From NCBI GenBank assembly GCA_030150335.1, contig JASLGC010000166.1, positions 1 to 18,016 on the forward strand: a stretch of 18,016 bases of DNA, read 5' to 3'. This stretch comes from Flavobacterium sp. GTDB lineage: Bacteria; Bacteroidota; Bacteroidia; Flavobacteriales; Flavobacteriaceae. The translations under genes were made by a program, and so were the position numbers. Below are positions 1 through 7,341 of the stretch, piece by piece; positions within the stretch are counted from its first letter, which is position 1; every line of letters starts with the position of its first letter. Below the pieces are notes generated by a model. That model did no database searches, was not told the DNA's origin, and was given only the letters and a program-made list of their open reading frames with translations.

Positions 1-60
1 ACAAGTATTTCGAAGCTAATTTTTTGAGATAGTAAAATTTAAGATTTAAAGATAAAAGCA

Positions 61-222
61 ATGAGCAAAAGAACGTTTCAACCATCGAATAGAAAAAGAA
101 GAAACAAGCATGGTTTCATGGAAAGAATGTCTACTCCAAACGGTAGAAAAGTATTAGCTGCAAGAAGAGCTAAAGGAAGACATAAAATCTCTGTTTCTTG
201 TGAAACAAGACATAAAAAATAA
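61..222 (+). CDS. rpmH: 50S ribosomal protein L34
   Basis: This 53-residue protein begins MSKRTFQPSNRKRRNKHGF and continues with ERMSTPNGRKVLAARRAKGR, the signature of bacterial L34. L34 is a small, very basic protein of the large ribosomal subunit that binds 23S rRNA. The length is right for flavobacterial L34, which carries a few more C-terminal residues than the 46-residue E. coli protein. The reading frame runs cleanly from ATG to TAA and is followed 22 nt later by an intrinsic terminator. In many bacteria rnpA follows rpmH; here carB follows instead, and no rnpA is visible. The identification is by direct reading of the sequence. Confidence 0.97.
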   Translation: MSKRTFQPSNRKRRNKHGFMERMSTPNGRKVLAARRAKGRHKISVSCETRHKK

Positions 223-244
223 TGTTTGTATAAAGCATAAATAA

Positions 245-277
245 AGGTGTTACTATTATTAGGTAACGCCTTTTTTT
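245..277 (+). terminator. Intrinsic terminator after rpmH
   Basis: An 8-bp stem (GGTGTTAC at 246-253 with GTAACGCC at 263-270, one G-U pair) and a 9-nt loop are followed by seven T residues. It separates rpmH from carB, so the two are probably transcribed separately. Confidence 0.85.
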
Positions 278-372
278 ATACGCTGTCGGAAACGAATCTA
301 TCTATCACACACAACAACACTAAACTTACTTTATTGATTATAAAGTATTTAACATAACAACACAATCAAAAG

Positions 373-3225
373 ATGCCTAAAGACACTTCCATTAAAACTG
401 TACTAATCATTGGTTCTGGACCAATCATTATCGGACAAGCTTGTGAATTTGACTATTCAGGTTCACAGTCAGCAAGATCTCTAAGAGAAGAGGGAATTAA
501 AGTTATCCTTATTAACTCTAACCCTGCTACAATTATGACTGACCCTTCAATGGCAGATCATATTTACTTAAAACCGTTAACAGCAAGATCAATCATCGAG
601 ATTCTTGTTGCACATCCTGAAATTGATGCTGTACTTCCAACTATGGGAGGGCAAACAGCATTAAACCTTTGTTTAGAATGTGATGATAAAGGAATATGGG
701 CTGATTTTGGAGTTCGCCTTATCGGAGTTGATATCAATGCAATCAACATTACAGAGGATCGTGAGCAATTTAAACAGTTATTAGAGAAAATTGATGTACC
801 TGCTGCACCTGCTAAAACAGCTACTTCTTACTTAGAAGGAAAAGAAATTGCACAGGAATTCGGTTTCCCTTTAGTAATTCGTCCTTCATTTACATTGGGA
901 GGTACTGGAGCTGCTTTTGTACACAAAGCAGAAGACTTTGACGACTTATTGAAAAATGGTTTAGAAGCATCTCCTATTCACGAAGTTTTGATTGACAAGG
1001 CTTTATTAGGATGGAAAGAATATGAATTAGAATTATTACGCGATAAAAACGATAACGTAGTAATTATCTGTACTATTGAAAATATGGACCCAATGGGAAT
1101 CCATACAGGAGATAGTATCACAGTAGCACCAGCTATGACATTATCTGATAGAACATTCCAAAGAATGCGTGATTTATCTATCAAAATGATGCGTAGTATC
1201 GGAAACTTCGCTGGAGGATGTAACGTACAGTTCGCTGTGTCACCAGACGAAAAAGAAGACATTGTTGCTATTGAAATTAACCCACGTGTATCTCGTTCTT
1301 CGGCTTTAGCATCTAAAGCTACAGGATACCCTATTGCTAAAATTGCTACAAAATTAGCGTTAGGATATACTTTAGACGAGTTACAAAATCAAATTACTAA
1401 ATCTACTTCTGCTTTATTCGAGCCGACATTAGATTACGTAATCGTGAAAATCCCTCGTTGGAACTTTGATAAATTTGAAGGAGCTGACCGCACATTAGGT
1501 CTTCAAATGAAATCAGTAGGTGAAGTAATGGGTATTGGTCGTTCATTCCAAGAAGCATTACACAAAGCAACGCAATCATTAGAAATTAAACGCAACGGTT
1601 TAGGAGCTGATGGTAAAGGTTATACAAACTATGATCAAATCATTGAAAAACTAACTCACGCAAGCTGGGATAGAGTTTTTGTAATCTACGATGCAATCCA
1701 ACACGGAATTCCATTAAGCAGAATTCACGAAATTACTAAGATTGATATGTGGTTCTTAAAACAATATGAAGAACTATATATTCTTGAAAAAGAAATTTCT
1801 AAATATACATTAGAGACTTTACCAAAAGACTTATTGTTAGAAGCTAAACAAAAAGGTTTTGCTGACAGACAAATAGCTCACATGCTAAAAACAGTTGAAA
1901 GTAAAGTACACAATTTACGTGATGAAAAAGGAATCCAACGTGTGTTCAAGTTAGTTGATACTTGTGCTGCTGAATTCCCTGCAAAAACGCCATACTACTA
2001 CTCTACTTTTGAATCTGAAATAGAACGTCCTGATGGAACGCGTTATGTTTCTAACGAAAGTGTAGTGTCTGACAAGAAAAAAGTAGTTGTATTAGGTTCA
2101 GGACCTAACCGTATCGGTCAAGGTATTGAGTTTGACTACTCTTGTGTACACGGTGTATTAGCAGCAGAAGAATGTGGATACGAAACTATCATGATTAACT
2201 GTAACCCTGAAACTGTTTCTACAGACTTCGATACAGCTAATAAATTATACTTCGAACCAGTATTCTGGGAGCATATCTACGATATTATCCAACACGAAAA
2301 ACCAGAAGGTGTTATCGTTCAATTAGGTGGACAAACAGCTCTTAAACTTGCTGAGAAACTTGAAAGAAACGGTATCAAAATATTAGGTACAAGCTATGAC
2401 GCATTAGACTTAGCTGAAGACCGTGGGCGTTTCTCTACTTTATTAGAAGAGTTAAACATCCCATTCCCTCAGTTTGGTGTTGCTAAAACAGCTGAACAAG
2501 CTTTAAAATTAGCAGACGAACTTGACTTCCCATTATTAGTACGTCCATCGTATGTATTAGGAGGACAAGGAATGAAGATTGTAATTAACAAGAAAGAATT
2601 AGAAGAACACGTAATTGAATTATTAAACTCAATTCCTGGTAACTCACTTCTTCTTGACCATTATTTAGCTGGAGCTATCGAAGCTGAAGCTGATGCAATC
2701 TGTGATGGAGAAAACGTACACATCATTGGTATCATGGAACACATTGAGCCATGTGGAGTTCACTCTGGTGATAGCCACGCAATGTTACCTCCATTCAACT
2801 TAGGAGAGTTTGTATTAAACCAAATTAAAGACCACACAAGAAAAATTGCTGTAGCTTTAAAAACAGTTGGTTTAATCAACATCCAGTTTGCAATCAAAGA
2901 TGACGTTGTTTACATCATTGAAGCAAACCCAAGAGCATCTCGTACAGTTCCTTTTATTGCTAAAGCATACGGAGAACCGTATGTAAACTATGCAACGAAA
3001 GTAATGTTAGGTGAGAAAAAAGTAACAGACTTTACTTTCAACCCTCAACTAAACGGATATGCAATCAAAACTCCGGTATTCTCTTTTAACAAGTTTAAAA
3101 ATGTGAATAAAAACCTTGGTCCTGAAATGAAATCAACAGGAGAAAGCATCTTATTCATAGATAACTTAAGAGATGACCAATTCTACGAAATTTATTCTCG
3201 TAGAAAAATGTACTTGAGTAAATAA
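373..3225 (+). CDS. carB: Carbamoyl-phosphate synthase large subunit, lacking the C-terminal allosteric domain
   Basis: CarB makes carbamoyl phosphate from bicarbonate, ATP and ammonia (ammonia supplied by the CarA glutaminase) for pyrimidine and arginine synthesis in the cytoplasm. The two homologous halves are clear. The first has IIGSGPIIIGQACEFDYSG near residues 12-30 and an ATP-grasp domain to about residue 400. An oligomerisation region follows. The second half starts near residue 566 with VVVLGSGPNRIGQGIEFDYS and has its own ATP-grasp domain. Metal and ATP-site motifs EINPRVSRSSALASK and EANPRASRTVPF are present. The protein ends at residue 950, whereas E. coli CarB has about 1073 residues; the MGS-like regulatory domain that binds UMP, IMP and ornithine in E. 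coli is missing. A terminator follows the stop within about 20 nt, so this is not a frameshift. As I recall, ~950 residues is usual in flavobacteria. carA is not in the window. Confidence 0.97.
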   Translation: MPKDTSIKTVLIIGSGPIIIGQACEFDYSGSQSARSLREEGIKVILINSNPATIMTDPSMADHIYLKPLTARSIIEILVAHPEIDAVLPTMGGQTALNLCLECDDKGIWADFGVRLIGVDINAINITEDREQFKQLLEKIDVPAAPAKTATSYLEGKEIAQEFGFPLVIRPSFTLGGTGAAFVHKAEDFDDLLKNGLEASPIHEVLIDKALLGWKEYELELLRDKNDNVVIICTIENMDPMGIHTGDSITVAPAMTLSDRTFQRMRDLSIKMMRSIGNFAGGCNVQFAVSPDEKEDIVAIEINPRVSRSSALASKATGYPIAKIATKLALGYTLDELQNQITKSTSALFEPTLDYVIVKIPRWNFDKFEGADRTLGLQMKSVGEVMGIGRSFQEALHKATQSLEIKRNGLGADGKGYTNYDQIIEKLTHASWDRVFVIYDAIQHGIPLSRIHEITKIDMWFLKQYEELYILEKEISKYTLETLPKDLLLEAKQKGFADRQIAHMLKTVESKVHNLRDEKGIQRVFKLVDTCAAEFPAKTPYYYSTFESEIERPDGTRYVSNESVVSDKKKVVVLGSGPNRIGQGIEFDYSCVHGVLAAEECGYETIMINCNPETVSTDFDTANKLYFEPVFWEHIYDIIQHEKPEGVIVQLGGQTALKLAEKLERNGIKILGTSYDALDLAEDRGRFSTLLEELNIPFPQFGVAKTAEQALKLADELDFPLLVRPSYVLGGQGMKIVINKKELEEHVIELLNSIPGNSLLLDHYLAGAIEAEADAICDGENVHIIGIMEHIEPCGVHSGDSHAMLPPFNLGEFVLNQIKDHTRKIAVALKTVGLINIQFAIKDDVVYIIEANPRASRTVPFIAKAYGEPYVNYATKVMLGEKKVTDFTFNPQLNGYAIKTPVFSFNKFKNVNKNLGPEMKSTGESILFIDNLRDDQFYEIYSRRKMYLSK

Positions 3226-3244
3226 GATTTTTATCTACTATACC

Positions 3245-3281
3245 AAAAGAGGTTAGCTACAAACGCTAACCTCTTTTTTTT
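3245..3281 (+). terminator. Intrinsic terminator after carB
   Basis: A perfect 11-bp stem (AAGAGGTTAGC at 3247-3257 with GCTAACCTCTT at 3265-3275) and a 7-nt loop run into a T tract ending at 3281. It lies about 20 nt after the carB stop and ends that transcript. Confidence 0.92.
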
Positions 3282-3329
3282 GCTATAATCCCTCGCAATA
3301 CTTTGTACTGTTCTAAAGGTTATATTCCT

Positions 3330-3337
3330 TATTTTTG
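3330..3337 (+). promoter_or_regulatory. Candidate flavobacterial -7 box upstream of rmuC
   Basis: TATTTTTG matches the Bacteroidota -7 consensus TAnnTTTG, 37 nt before the rmuC ATG. A TTTG at 3302-3305 could serve as the -33 element, but the spacer is about 24 nt, longer than usual, so the assignment is tentative. Confidence 0.4.
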
Positions 3338-3374
3338 AGCCTTACAAACATCTACTTTTTTCAAATTATAATCT

Positions 3375-4697
3375 ATGTCACAAGAACTTCTAATTGGTCT
3401 ATTAGCTATCTTAATTATTGTAGCTTTTTTTATTGGTAAATCAGGAAAGAAAGAAGGTTCTACTAATGAATCAGCTATCAAATTACAAGCGGAGAATGAA
3501 TTTCAGAATAAACAAATTTCTCAATTAAGGGATGAGAAACGAGCAATTGAAGAAAACAATGAAATTCTAAGACAAGACAACCAAGAGCTAATCGCCCGAA
3601 TTAGCATTCGAGAAACTGAATACGCTAATCTAAAAGAAAGATTAGACCAACAGCAACAAGAAACTCAAGCGTTACAAGAAAAGTTTACCATTGAATTTGA
3701 AAACTTAGCTAATAAGATATTAGAAGAAAAAAGCGAAAAGTTTACAAAGCAGAACAAGCTTAATTTAGAAACTATCCTTACTCCTTTACAAGAAAAAATA
3801 CTTCACTTTGAACAAAAGGTTGACCAAACTCACAAAGAGAGTATTGATCACCATGCAGCATTACGCCAACAAATCTTTGGTTTGCAGCAAACTAATATGA
3901 AGATGAGTGAAGAAACACTAAACCTTACTAAAGCATTAAAAGGTGACAATAAAATGCAAGGAAACTGGGGTGAGATGATTCTGGAAAGTGTACTTGAGAA
4001 GTCTGGTTTAGAAAAAGGACGTGAATATGAAACTCAACAAAGTTACACTTCAGAAAACGGCAACAAACTACAACCTGATGTTGTTATTTACTTACCAGAT
4101 CAACGTCACATGGTTATTGACTCTAAAGTATCTTTAGTCGCATACGAGCAATATGTCAATACAACAGATCCCGATGAGCAAAAACGCTTTTTACAAGAGC
4201 ATTTAATCTCTATCAAAAGACATATTGATGGCTTGTCAGACAAGAACTACTTTGAACTATACAAAGGCACAAGTCCTGATTTCGTTTTATTGTTTATCCC
4301 AATTGAAACAGCATTCTCTACAGCGATTAACGCAGATAACAGCTTATATACAAAAGCCTTTGAAAAAAACATTGTAATTGTAACTCCATCTACTCTATTG
4401 GCTACATTGAGAACAATCGAGTCTATGTGGACACAGCGCAAGCAACAAGAAAATGCTTACGAAATAGCAAGACAAGCTGGTTTGCTATACGATAAGTTCG
4501 TTGGCCTGATTACAGACTTAACAAAAGTTGGCAAAAAAATTGATGAAACAAGAAATGAATATGATAGTGCTTTTAATAAATTAAGCGAAGGAAAAGGTAA
4601 TTTGATTACTTCTGTTCAAAAATTAAAGGATATGGGAGCAAAAGCAAAGAAGAGTTTAGAAAACAACTTACTTGACAAATCTGAAAATAACTCCTAA
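3375..4697 (+). CDS. rmuC: RmuC family protein, membrane-anchored coiled coil with PD-(D/E)XK nuclease-like domain
   Basis: RmuC proteins are associated with limiting inversions and rearrangements at short inverted repeats in DNA; the biochemical activity is not well established. The 440-residue product has one N-terminal hydrophobic segment (about residues 4-20), then a long glutamine- and glutamate-rich coiled coil (about 35-175). The conserved RmuC domain follows, with MQGNWGEMILESVLEKSGL near residue 193 and PDVVIYLPDQRHMVIDSKVS near 235-250. The latter carries the D...(D)SK pattern expected of the PD-(D/E)XK fold. The hydrophobic N terminus suggests membrane attachment with the nuclease-like domain in the cytoplasm. 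It follows the carB terminator and has its own promoter-like box. The ATG at 3375 immediately precedes the membrane segment and is the natural start. Confidence 0.92.
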   Translation: MSQELLIGLLAILIIVAFFIGKSGKKEGSTNESAIKLQAENEFQNKQISQLRDEKRAIEENNEILRQDNQELIARISIRETEYANLKERLDQQQQETQALQEKFTIEFENLANKILEEKSEKFTKQNKLNLETILTPLQEKILHFEQKVDQTHKESIDHHAALRQQIFGLQQTNMKMSEETLNLTKALKGDNKMQGNWGEMILESVLEKSGLEKGREYETQQSYTSENGNKLQPDVVIYLPDQRHMVIDSKVSLVAYEQYVNTTDPDEQKRFLQEHLISIKRHIDGLSDKNYFELYKGTSPDFVLLFIPIETAFSTAINADNSLYTKAFEKNIVIVTPSTLLATLRTIESMWTQRKQQENAYEIARQAGLLYDKFVGLITDLTKVGKKIDETRNEYDSAFNKLSEGKGNLITSVQKLKDMGAKAKKSLENNLLDKSENNS

Positions 4698-4776
4698 ATT
4701 TTCTTTTTTTTGACAACTTTTATATTTGTTTTCATTATAAAAGCAGTATAAATTTTAAAATATGCATTCTATAGCT

Positions 4777-4784
4777 TATTTTTG
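4777..4784 (+). promoter_or_regulatory. Candidate -7 box upstream of mgtE
   Basis: TATTTTTG fits TAnnTTTG, about 50 nt before the mgtE ATG. A second match, TATATTTG at 4721-4728, lies further upstream. Neither has a perfect TTTG at the expected -33 distance. I see no M-box-like structure in the 136-nt leader region. Confidence 0.35.
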
Positions 4785-4833
4785 TATTTGTTATTGATCA
4801 TATCAGTTATAATTACTTTACAAACTTCATCCT

Positions 4834-6147
4834 ATGACTTTTACAGATATGCACCCAGCAGATATTGCTGAAGCTATTTCAGAAATGAAAAGAAAACAGC
4901 GAAACCTTGAATTCTTAAAGCTTTCGCCCGACTTAAAGGTTGAAGTATTTTCTTTTTTGGACATTAATATTCAAGAGGAAATCGTACATAGCATGACACA
5001 AGAGGACTATGCTGATGTATTGAACAACCTTGAACCTGATGACCGTACTGAATTATTAGAGAACTTCCCAGATGAATTAATCAAGTATTCTATCAACTTG
5101 TTAAACGATACGGAAAAGCAAATAGCTTTAAACCTTATCGGATATAAAGAAGATAGTATTGCCAGATTAATGACGCCTTTATACATTCAAACAAAGGCGA
5201 ACAGAACAGTTAAACAAGTTCTTCAGCATATCAAGAAGTACGGTAAAAAAGCTGAAACATTAAACTACATTTACGTTGTAGATGACAATAACAAGTTAAT
5301 TGATGACTTAAAATTAGGAGAGCTTGTACTTGCCGATGAAGACACTTTAATCTCTGAATTAAGTGACAACAATTTTGTGTCAATTACCTCAACTACACCA
5401 ATGGAAGAAGCTTTCGATATTTTTGAAAAATACGATCGCTCAGCTTTGCCTATTATCACTGAAAAAGGAGTATTGGTAGGTATAGTTACCTTTGATGATA
5501 TCTTAGATAAGATTAAAGAACGTGATACTGAAGATATCCAAAAGTTCGGGGGGATGGAAGAGTTAGATTTATCATATACTCATACACCACTTTTCGAATT
5601 AGTTCGCAAGCGTGCAGGTTGGTTGATTATCCTTTTCTTAGGAGAAATGCTAACAGCATCAGCAATGGGATATTTTGATGAAGAAATTGAAAAAGCAGTT
5701 GTACTTGCCTTATTCGTTCCATTGATTATTTCCAGTGGTGGTAACTCTGGTTCACAAGCAGCATCACTTGTTATTCGTGCAATGGCATTAGGAGAATTAA
5801 AACTAAATGACTGGTGGTATGTAATGCGTAAAGAGCTTGCCTCAGGGGTAATGCTTGGAGGGTTATTAGGTACTATTGGATTCATCCGTATATTAATATG
5901 GCAAGAAGCTGGAATATATGACTATGGAGAACATTGGGTTTACGTAGCACTAAGTGTCTCTGTTTCATTGCTATTCATTGTATTATGGGGAACACTATCA
6001 GGTTCGTTAATCCCATTCGTGCTAAGAAAGTTTGGAATGGACCCTGCTACAGCCTCTGCGCCATTTGTAGCGACTTTAGTGGACGTTTCTGGGCTAATCA
6101 TCTATTTCTCCATTGCAGCAATGTTCCTTACTGGAAAGATACTTTAA
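4834..6147 (+). CDS. mgtE: MgtE family magnesium channel/transporter
   Basis: MgtE proteins are Mg2+-gated, Mg2+-selective channels in the inner membrane. The 437-residue product has the standard order: a helical N domain (about 1-105), a tandem CBS pair (about 110-235, including SALPIITEKGVLVGIVTFDDIL), a connecting helix, and five membrane segments from about residue 262. Pore-region signatures are present: PLIISSGGNSGSQAASLVIR near 295-314 and DPATASAPFVATLVDVSGLI near 404-423, whose VDVSG aspartate corresponds to the selectivity-filter Asp of Thermus MgtE. The N domain opens directly at MTFTDMHPADIAEAI. Many homologues have roughly 20-30 residues before the equivalent of this motif. An in-frame TAA near 4810 prevents extension upstream, so the short N terminus looks genuine. 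A strong terminator follows. Confidence 0.94.
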   Translation: MTFTDMHPADIAEAISEMKRKQRNLEFLKLSPDLKVEVFSFLDINIQEEIVHSMTQEDYADVLNNLEPDDRTELLENFPDELIKYSINLLNDTEKQIALNLIGYKEDSIARLMTPLYIQTKANRTVKQVLQHIKKYGKKAETLNYIYVVDDNNKLIDDLKLGELVLADEDTLISELSDNNFVSITSTTPMEEAFDIFEKYDRSALPIITEKGVLVGIVTFDDILDKIKERDTEDIQKFGGMEELDLSYTHTPLFELVRKRAGWLIILFLGEMLTASAMGYFDEEIEKAVVLALFVPLIISSGGNSGSQAASLVIRAMALGELKLNDWWYVMRKELASGVMLGGLLGTIGFIRILIWQEAGIYDYGEHWVYVALSVSVSLLFIVLWGTLSGSLIPFVLRKFGMDPATASAPFVATLVDVSGLIIYFSIAAMFLTGKIL

Positions 6148-6168
6148 ATCGACTTAAAATAGATATAA

Positions 6169-6204
6169 TAAAAAAGCTTGAAGAATTAACTTCAAGCTTT
6201 TTTT
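6169..6204 (+). terminator. Intrinsic terminator after mgtE
   Basis: A 13-bp stem (AAAAAGCTTGAAG at 6171-6183 with CTTCAAGCTTTTT at 6190-6202) and a 6-nt loop end in a T tract, 22 nt after the mgtE stop. Confidence 0.92.
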
Positions 6205-6349
6205 ATTGCTACAATTTATTTTCTATTTAAGTACGAACGCAAAGCGTAATTTGCCAGCAGATGCATAACTTGTAGATTATTCAAAAAGGCTAAACAGTTT
6301 GTAAAGAATATACTTCACTCATCGTTAAACCCACTTACATCCGTTTACA

Positions 6350-6363
6350 AAGCGTATACGCTT
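6350..6363. repeat. 14-bp perfect palindrome
   Basis: AAGCGTATACGCTT reads identically on both strands. It lies in the gene-free region. Nearby at about 6240 the word CAAAGCGTA occurs a second time, so half of the motif is repeated about 110 bp away. It could be a protein-binding site; no nearby regulator supports a specific role. Confidence 0.6.
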
Positions 6364-6454
6364 CGAATAAAACCTTGCTTATACGGCGGAATTACAGACA
6401 ATATTCGGAAAAAAGTCGAACAGTGGTGCTCTCAATAATCAAGTATCCACCCCA

Positions 6455-6462
6455 CAAAAGTA
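6455..6462 (-). promoter_or_regulatory. Candidate minus-strand -7 box in the gene-free region
   Basis: Read on the minus strand this is TACTTTTG, a full match to TAnnTTTG, followed by a G-rich run (TGGGGTGG). No good TTTG lies at the expected -33 distance, although a T run sits about 24-28 nt upstream. If active it would transcribe toward the mgtE terminator with no evident protein product. Confidence 0.3.
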
Positions 6463-6495
6463 CACGCAATTGCAATACCCTTTTTAAAAAGTAAC

Positions 6496-6551
6496 TCATT
6501 TACTTCACTATGACTTCATTTGCTTTCATCTGCCTCCAATTACCTCATCAA
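6496..6551. repeat. Degenerate ~10-nt tandem repeat
   Basis: Six successive units begin with TCA or TCC at spacings of 9-11 nt: TCATTTACT, TCACTATGACT, TCATTTGCTT, TCATCTGCC, TCCAATTACC, TCATCA. On the minus strand these read as GA-rich words such as AAATGA and AGATGA. The spacing is close to one DNA helical turn, which would put each unit on the same face of the helix. Purpose unknown. Confidence 0.5.
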
Positions 6552-6897
6552 AAACAGTACTTTTAGTTCTCTTTAAAACATAGCTTACTGACAAGTACAA
6601 TGTCCTTTTATCAGACTTGCGGATTTCATTGAGTCTCCTGAGCTAAATAGTTAGACCTGAATTGGTCACAACACTTTTTAGCAAATAGTCCCCAATTGAA
6701 TCACGACTGTAACCCAATTACAACATGTTTTAAACTTAGCGATACACCTTACCTAAAACGAAAAGTTCTTATAAAAAAGATAGAAAATATAGAAATAGAA
6801 AACTCCTAATGAAATATTAGTGTTCCTTCACAGCATTTGTTATTGATATAGAATATATTCAAGAAAACCAACCAAAATAGACATATCATTTAATCAC

Positions 6898-6917
6898 AAC
6901 AACGTGTTGTTCAACAA
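6898..6917. repeat. Two overlapping inverted repeats
   Basis: AACAAC and GTTGTT flank a 2-nt centre (6898-6911), and TTGTT and AACAA flank a single C (6907-6917). The two dyads share an arm and so could form alternative structures or a tandem operator. They lie just past the 3' end of the lipoprotein gene at 6969-7193. Confidence 0.4.
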
Positions 6918-6968
6918 ATTAAAAATACTATTTATTTAAACGATAACCTCTATATTTCACTTATGTAC

Positions 6969-7193
6969 TTATTGTTTTATCAGAGGAATATTCTTGTCTA
7001 TATTTTGATAAATCTTTGGTTGCACCGTATCATTGTAAACAGCCACACTCTTAGTGTATTCTTCCTCATATAAATTGTCTTTTTTCACAACAACTTTCTT
7101 TTCATTAGAATTTTTTACAACAATCTTACTTTTTGATACAGTACAACTAACACAAAAAACAAGCACACCTGATAGTAATAGCAGTCTTTTCAT
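6969..7193 (-). CDS. Small predicted lipoprotein, lysine- and valine-rich
   Basis: The 74-residue product begins MKRLLLLSGVLVFCVSC. This is a short basic n-region, a hydrophobic core and a cysteine at 17 preceded by Val-Ser, which fits signal peptidase II processing although Cys rather than Leu is at -3. The predicted mature part is about 57 residues. It contains a lysine/valine stretch (SKSKIVVKNSNEKKVVVKKD), a short acidic YEEEY patch and no recognised domain. A good flavobacterial promoter lies 26 nt upstream of the ATG, which supports a real gene and this start. It probably has its own transcript, 148 bp downstream of the MFS gene. I do not recognise the family and assign no function; localisation to the periplasmic face of a membrane is inferred from the signal. 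Confidence 0.65.
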   Translation of the reverse strand: MKRLLLLSGVLVFCVSCTVSKSKIVVKNSNEKKVVVKKDNLYEEEYTKSVAVYNDTVQPKIYQNIDKNIPLIKQ

Positions 7194-7218
7194 AATTAAC
7201 CTATTTTATTGGTTATCA

Positions 7219-7250
7219 CAAATCTATAAAATATTTTATTAGATCACAAC
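7219..7250 (-). promoter_or_regulatory. Flavobacterial promoter for the small lipoprotein gene
   Basis: On the minus strand, GTTG (7250-7247) and TAGATTTG (7226-7219) are separated by 20 nt. This matches the -33 TTG / -7 TAnnTTTG arrangement of Bacteroidota. Transcription would start about 20 nt before the ATG at 7193. Confidence 0.55.
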
Positions 7251-7341
7251 GATTAGAAAAGTATATCATCATATCATCTATTACTGCTTTATAACAGCGT
7301 TTAAAGTACCCCACAAATGCTTTCAGAGCCATATAATCTAT

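Larger units (their letters stand above)
6205..6968. other. 764-bp gene-free region with repeats and palindromes
   Basis: No open frame of convincing length or family resemblance occurs on either strand. No tRNA, SRP RNA, tmRNA or RNase P hallmark was recognised. The region does hold a degenerate ~10-nt repeat (6496-6551), a 14-bp perfect palindrome (6350-6363), overlapping palindromes GCAATTGC and ATTGCAAT (6466-6476), a minus-strand TAnnTTTG box (6455-6462), and overlapping dyads at 6898-6917. A 38-codon open stretch without ATG lies on the minus strand at 6526-6642, and an SD-preceded 14-codon frame at 6585-6629. It is the longest non-coding stretch in an otherwise compact window. It might be the scar of a mobile element or hold an unrecognised RNA; both are inference. 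Confidence 0.55.

Noticed and set aside
1..60. C-terminal end of an upstream gene
   Set aside because: All three + frames close within 30 nt and none ends with a recognisable motif; nothing can be supported.
4698..4833. Mg2+-sensing M-box riboswitch before mgtE
   Set aside because: The 136-nt spacer is AT-rich without the conserved G/C-rich helices or a terminator hairpin expected for an M-box.
5934..6230. Open frame of 98 codons on the + strand overlapping the mgtE end
   Set aside because: It is an out-of-frame shadow of mgtE running through its terminator hairpin, with no protein-like pattern.
6205..6968. tRNA, tmRNA, SRP RNA or RNase P RNA in the gene-free zone
   Set aside because: No T-loop motif, CCA-adjacent acceptor pairing, SRP tetraloop motif or RNase P core sequence was found by eye on either strand. 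Divergent structured RNAs cannot be excluded without a covariance search.
7054..7242. Open frame of 62 codons antisense to the small lipoprotein gene
   Set aside because: It runs opposite a gene with signal peptide and promoter, covers the promoter itself, and has a low-complexity Ser/Phe/Thr product.
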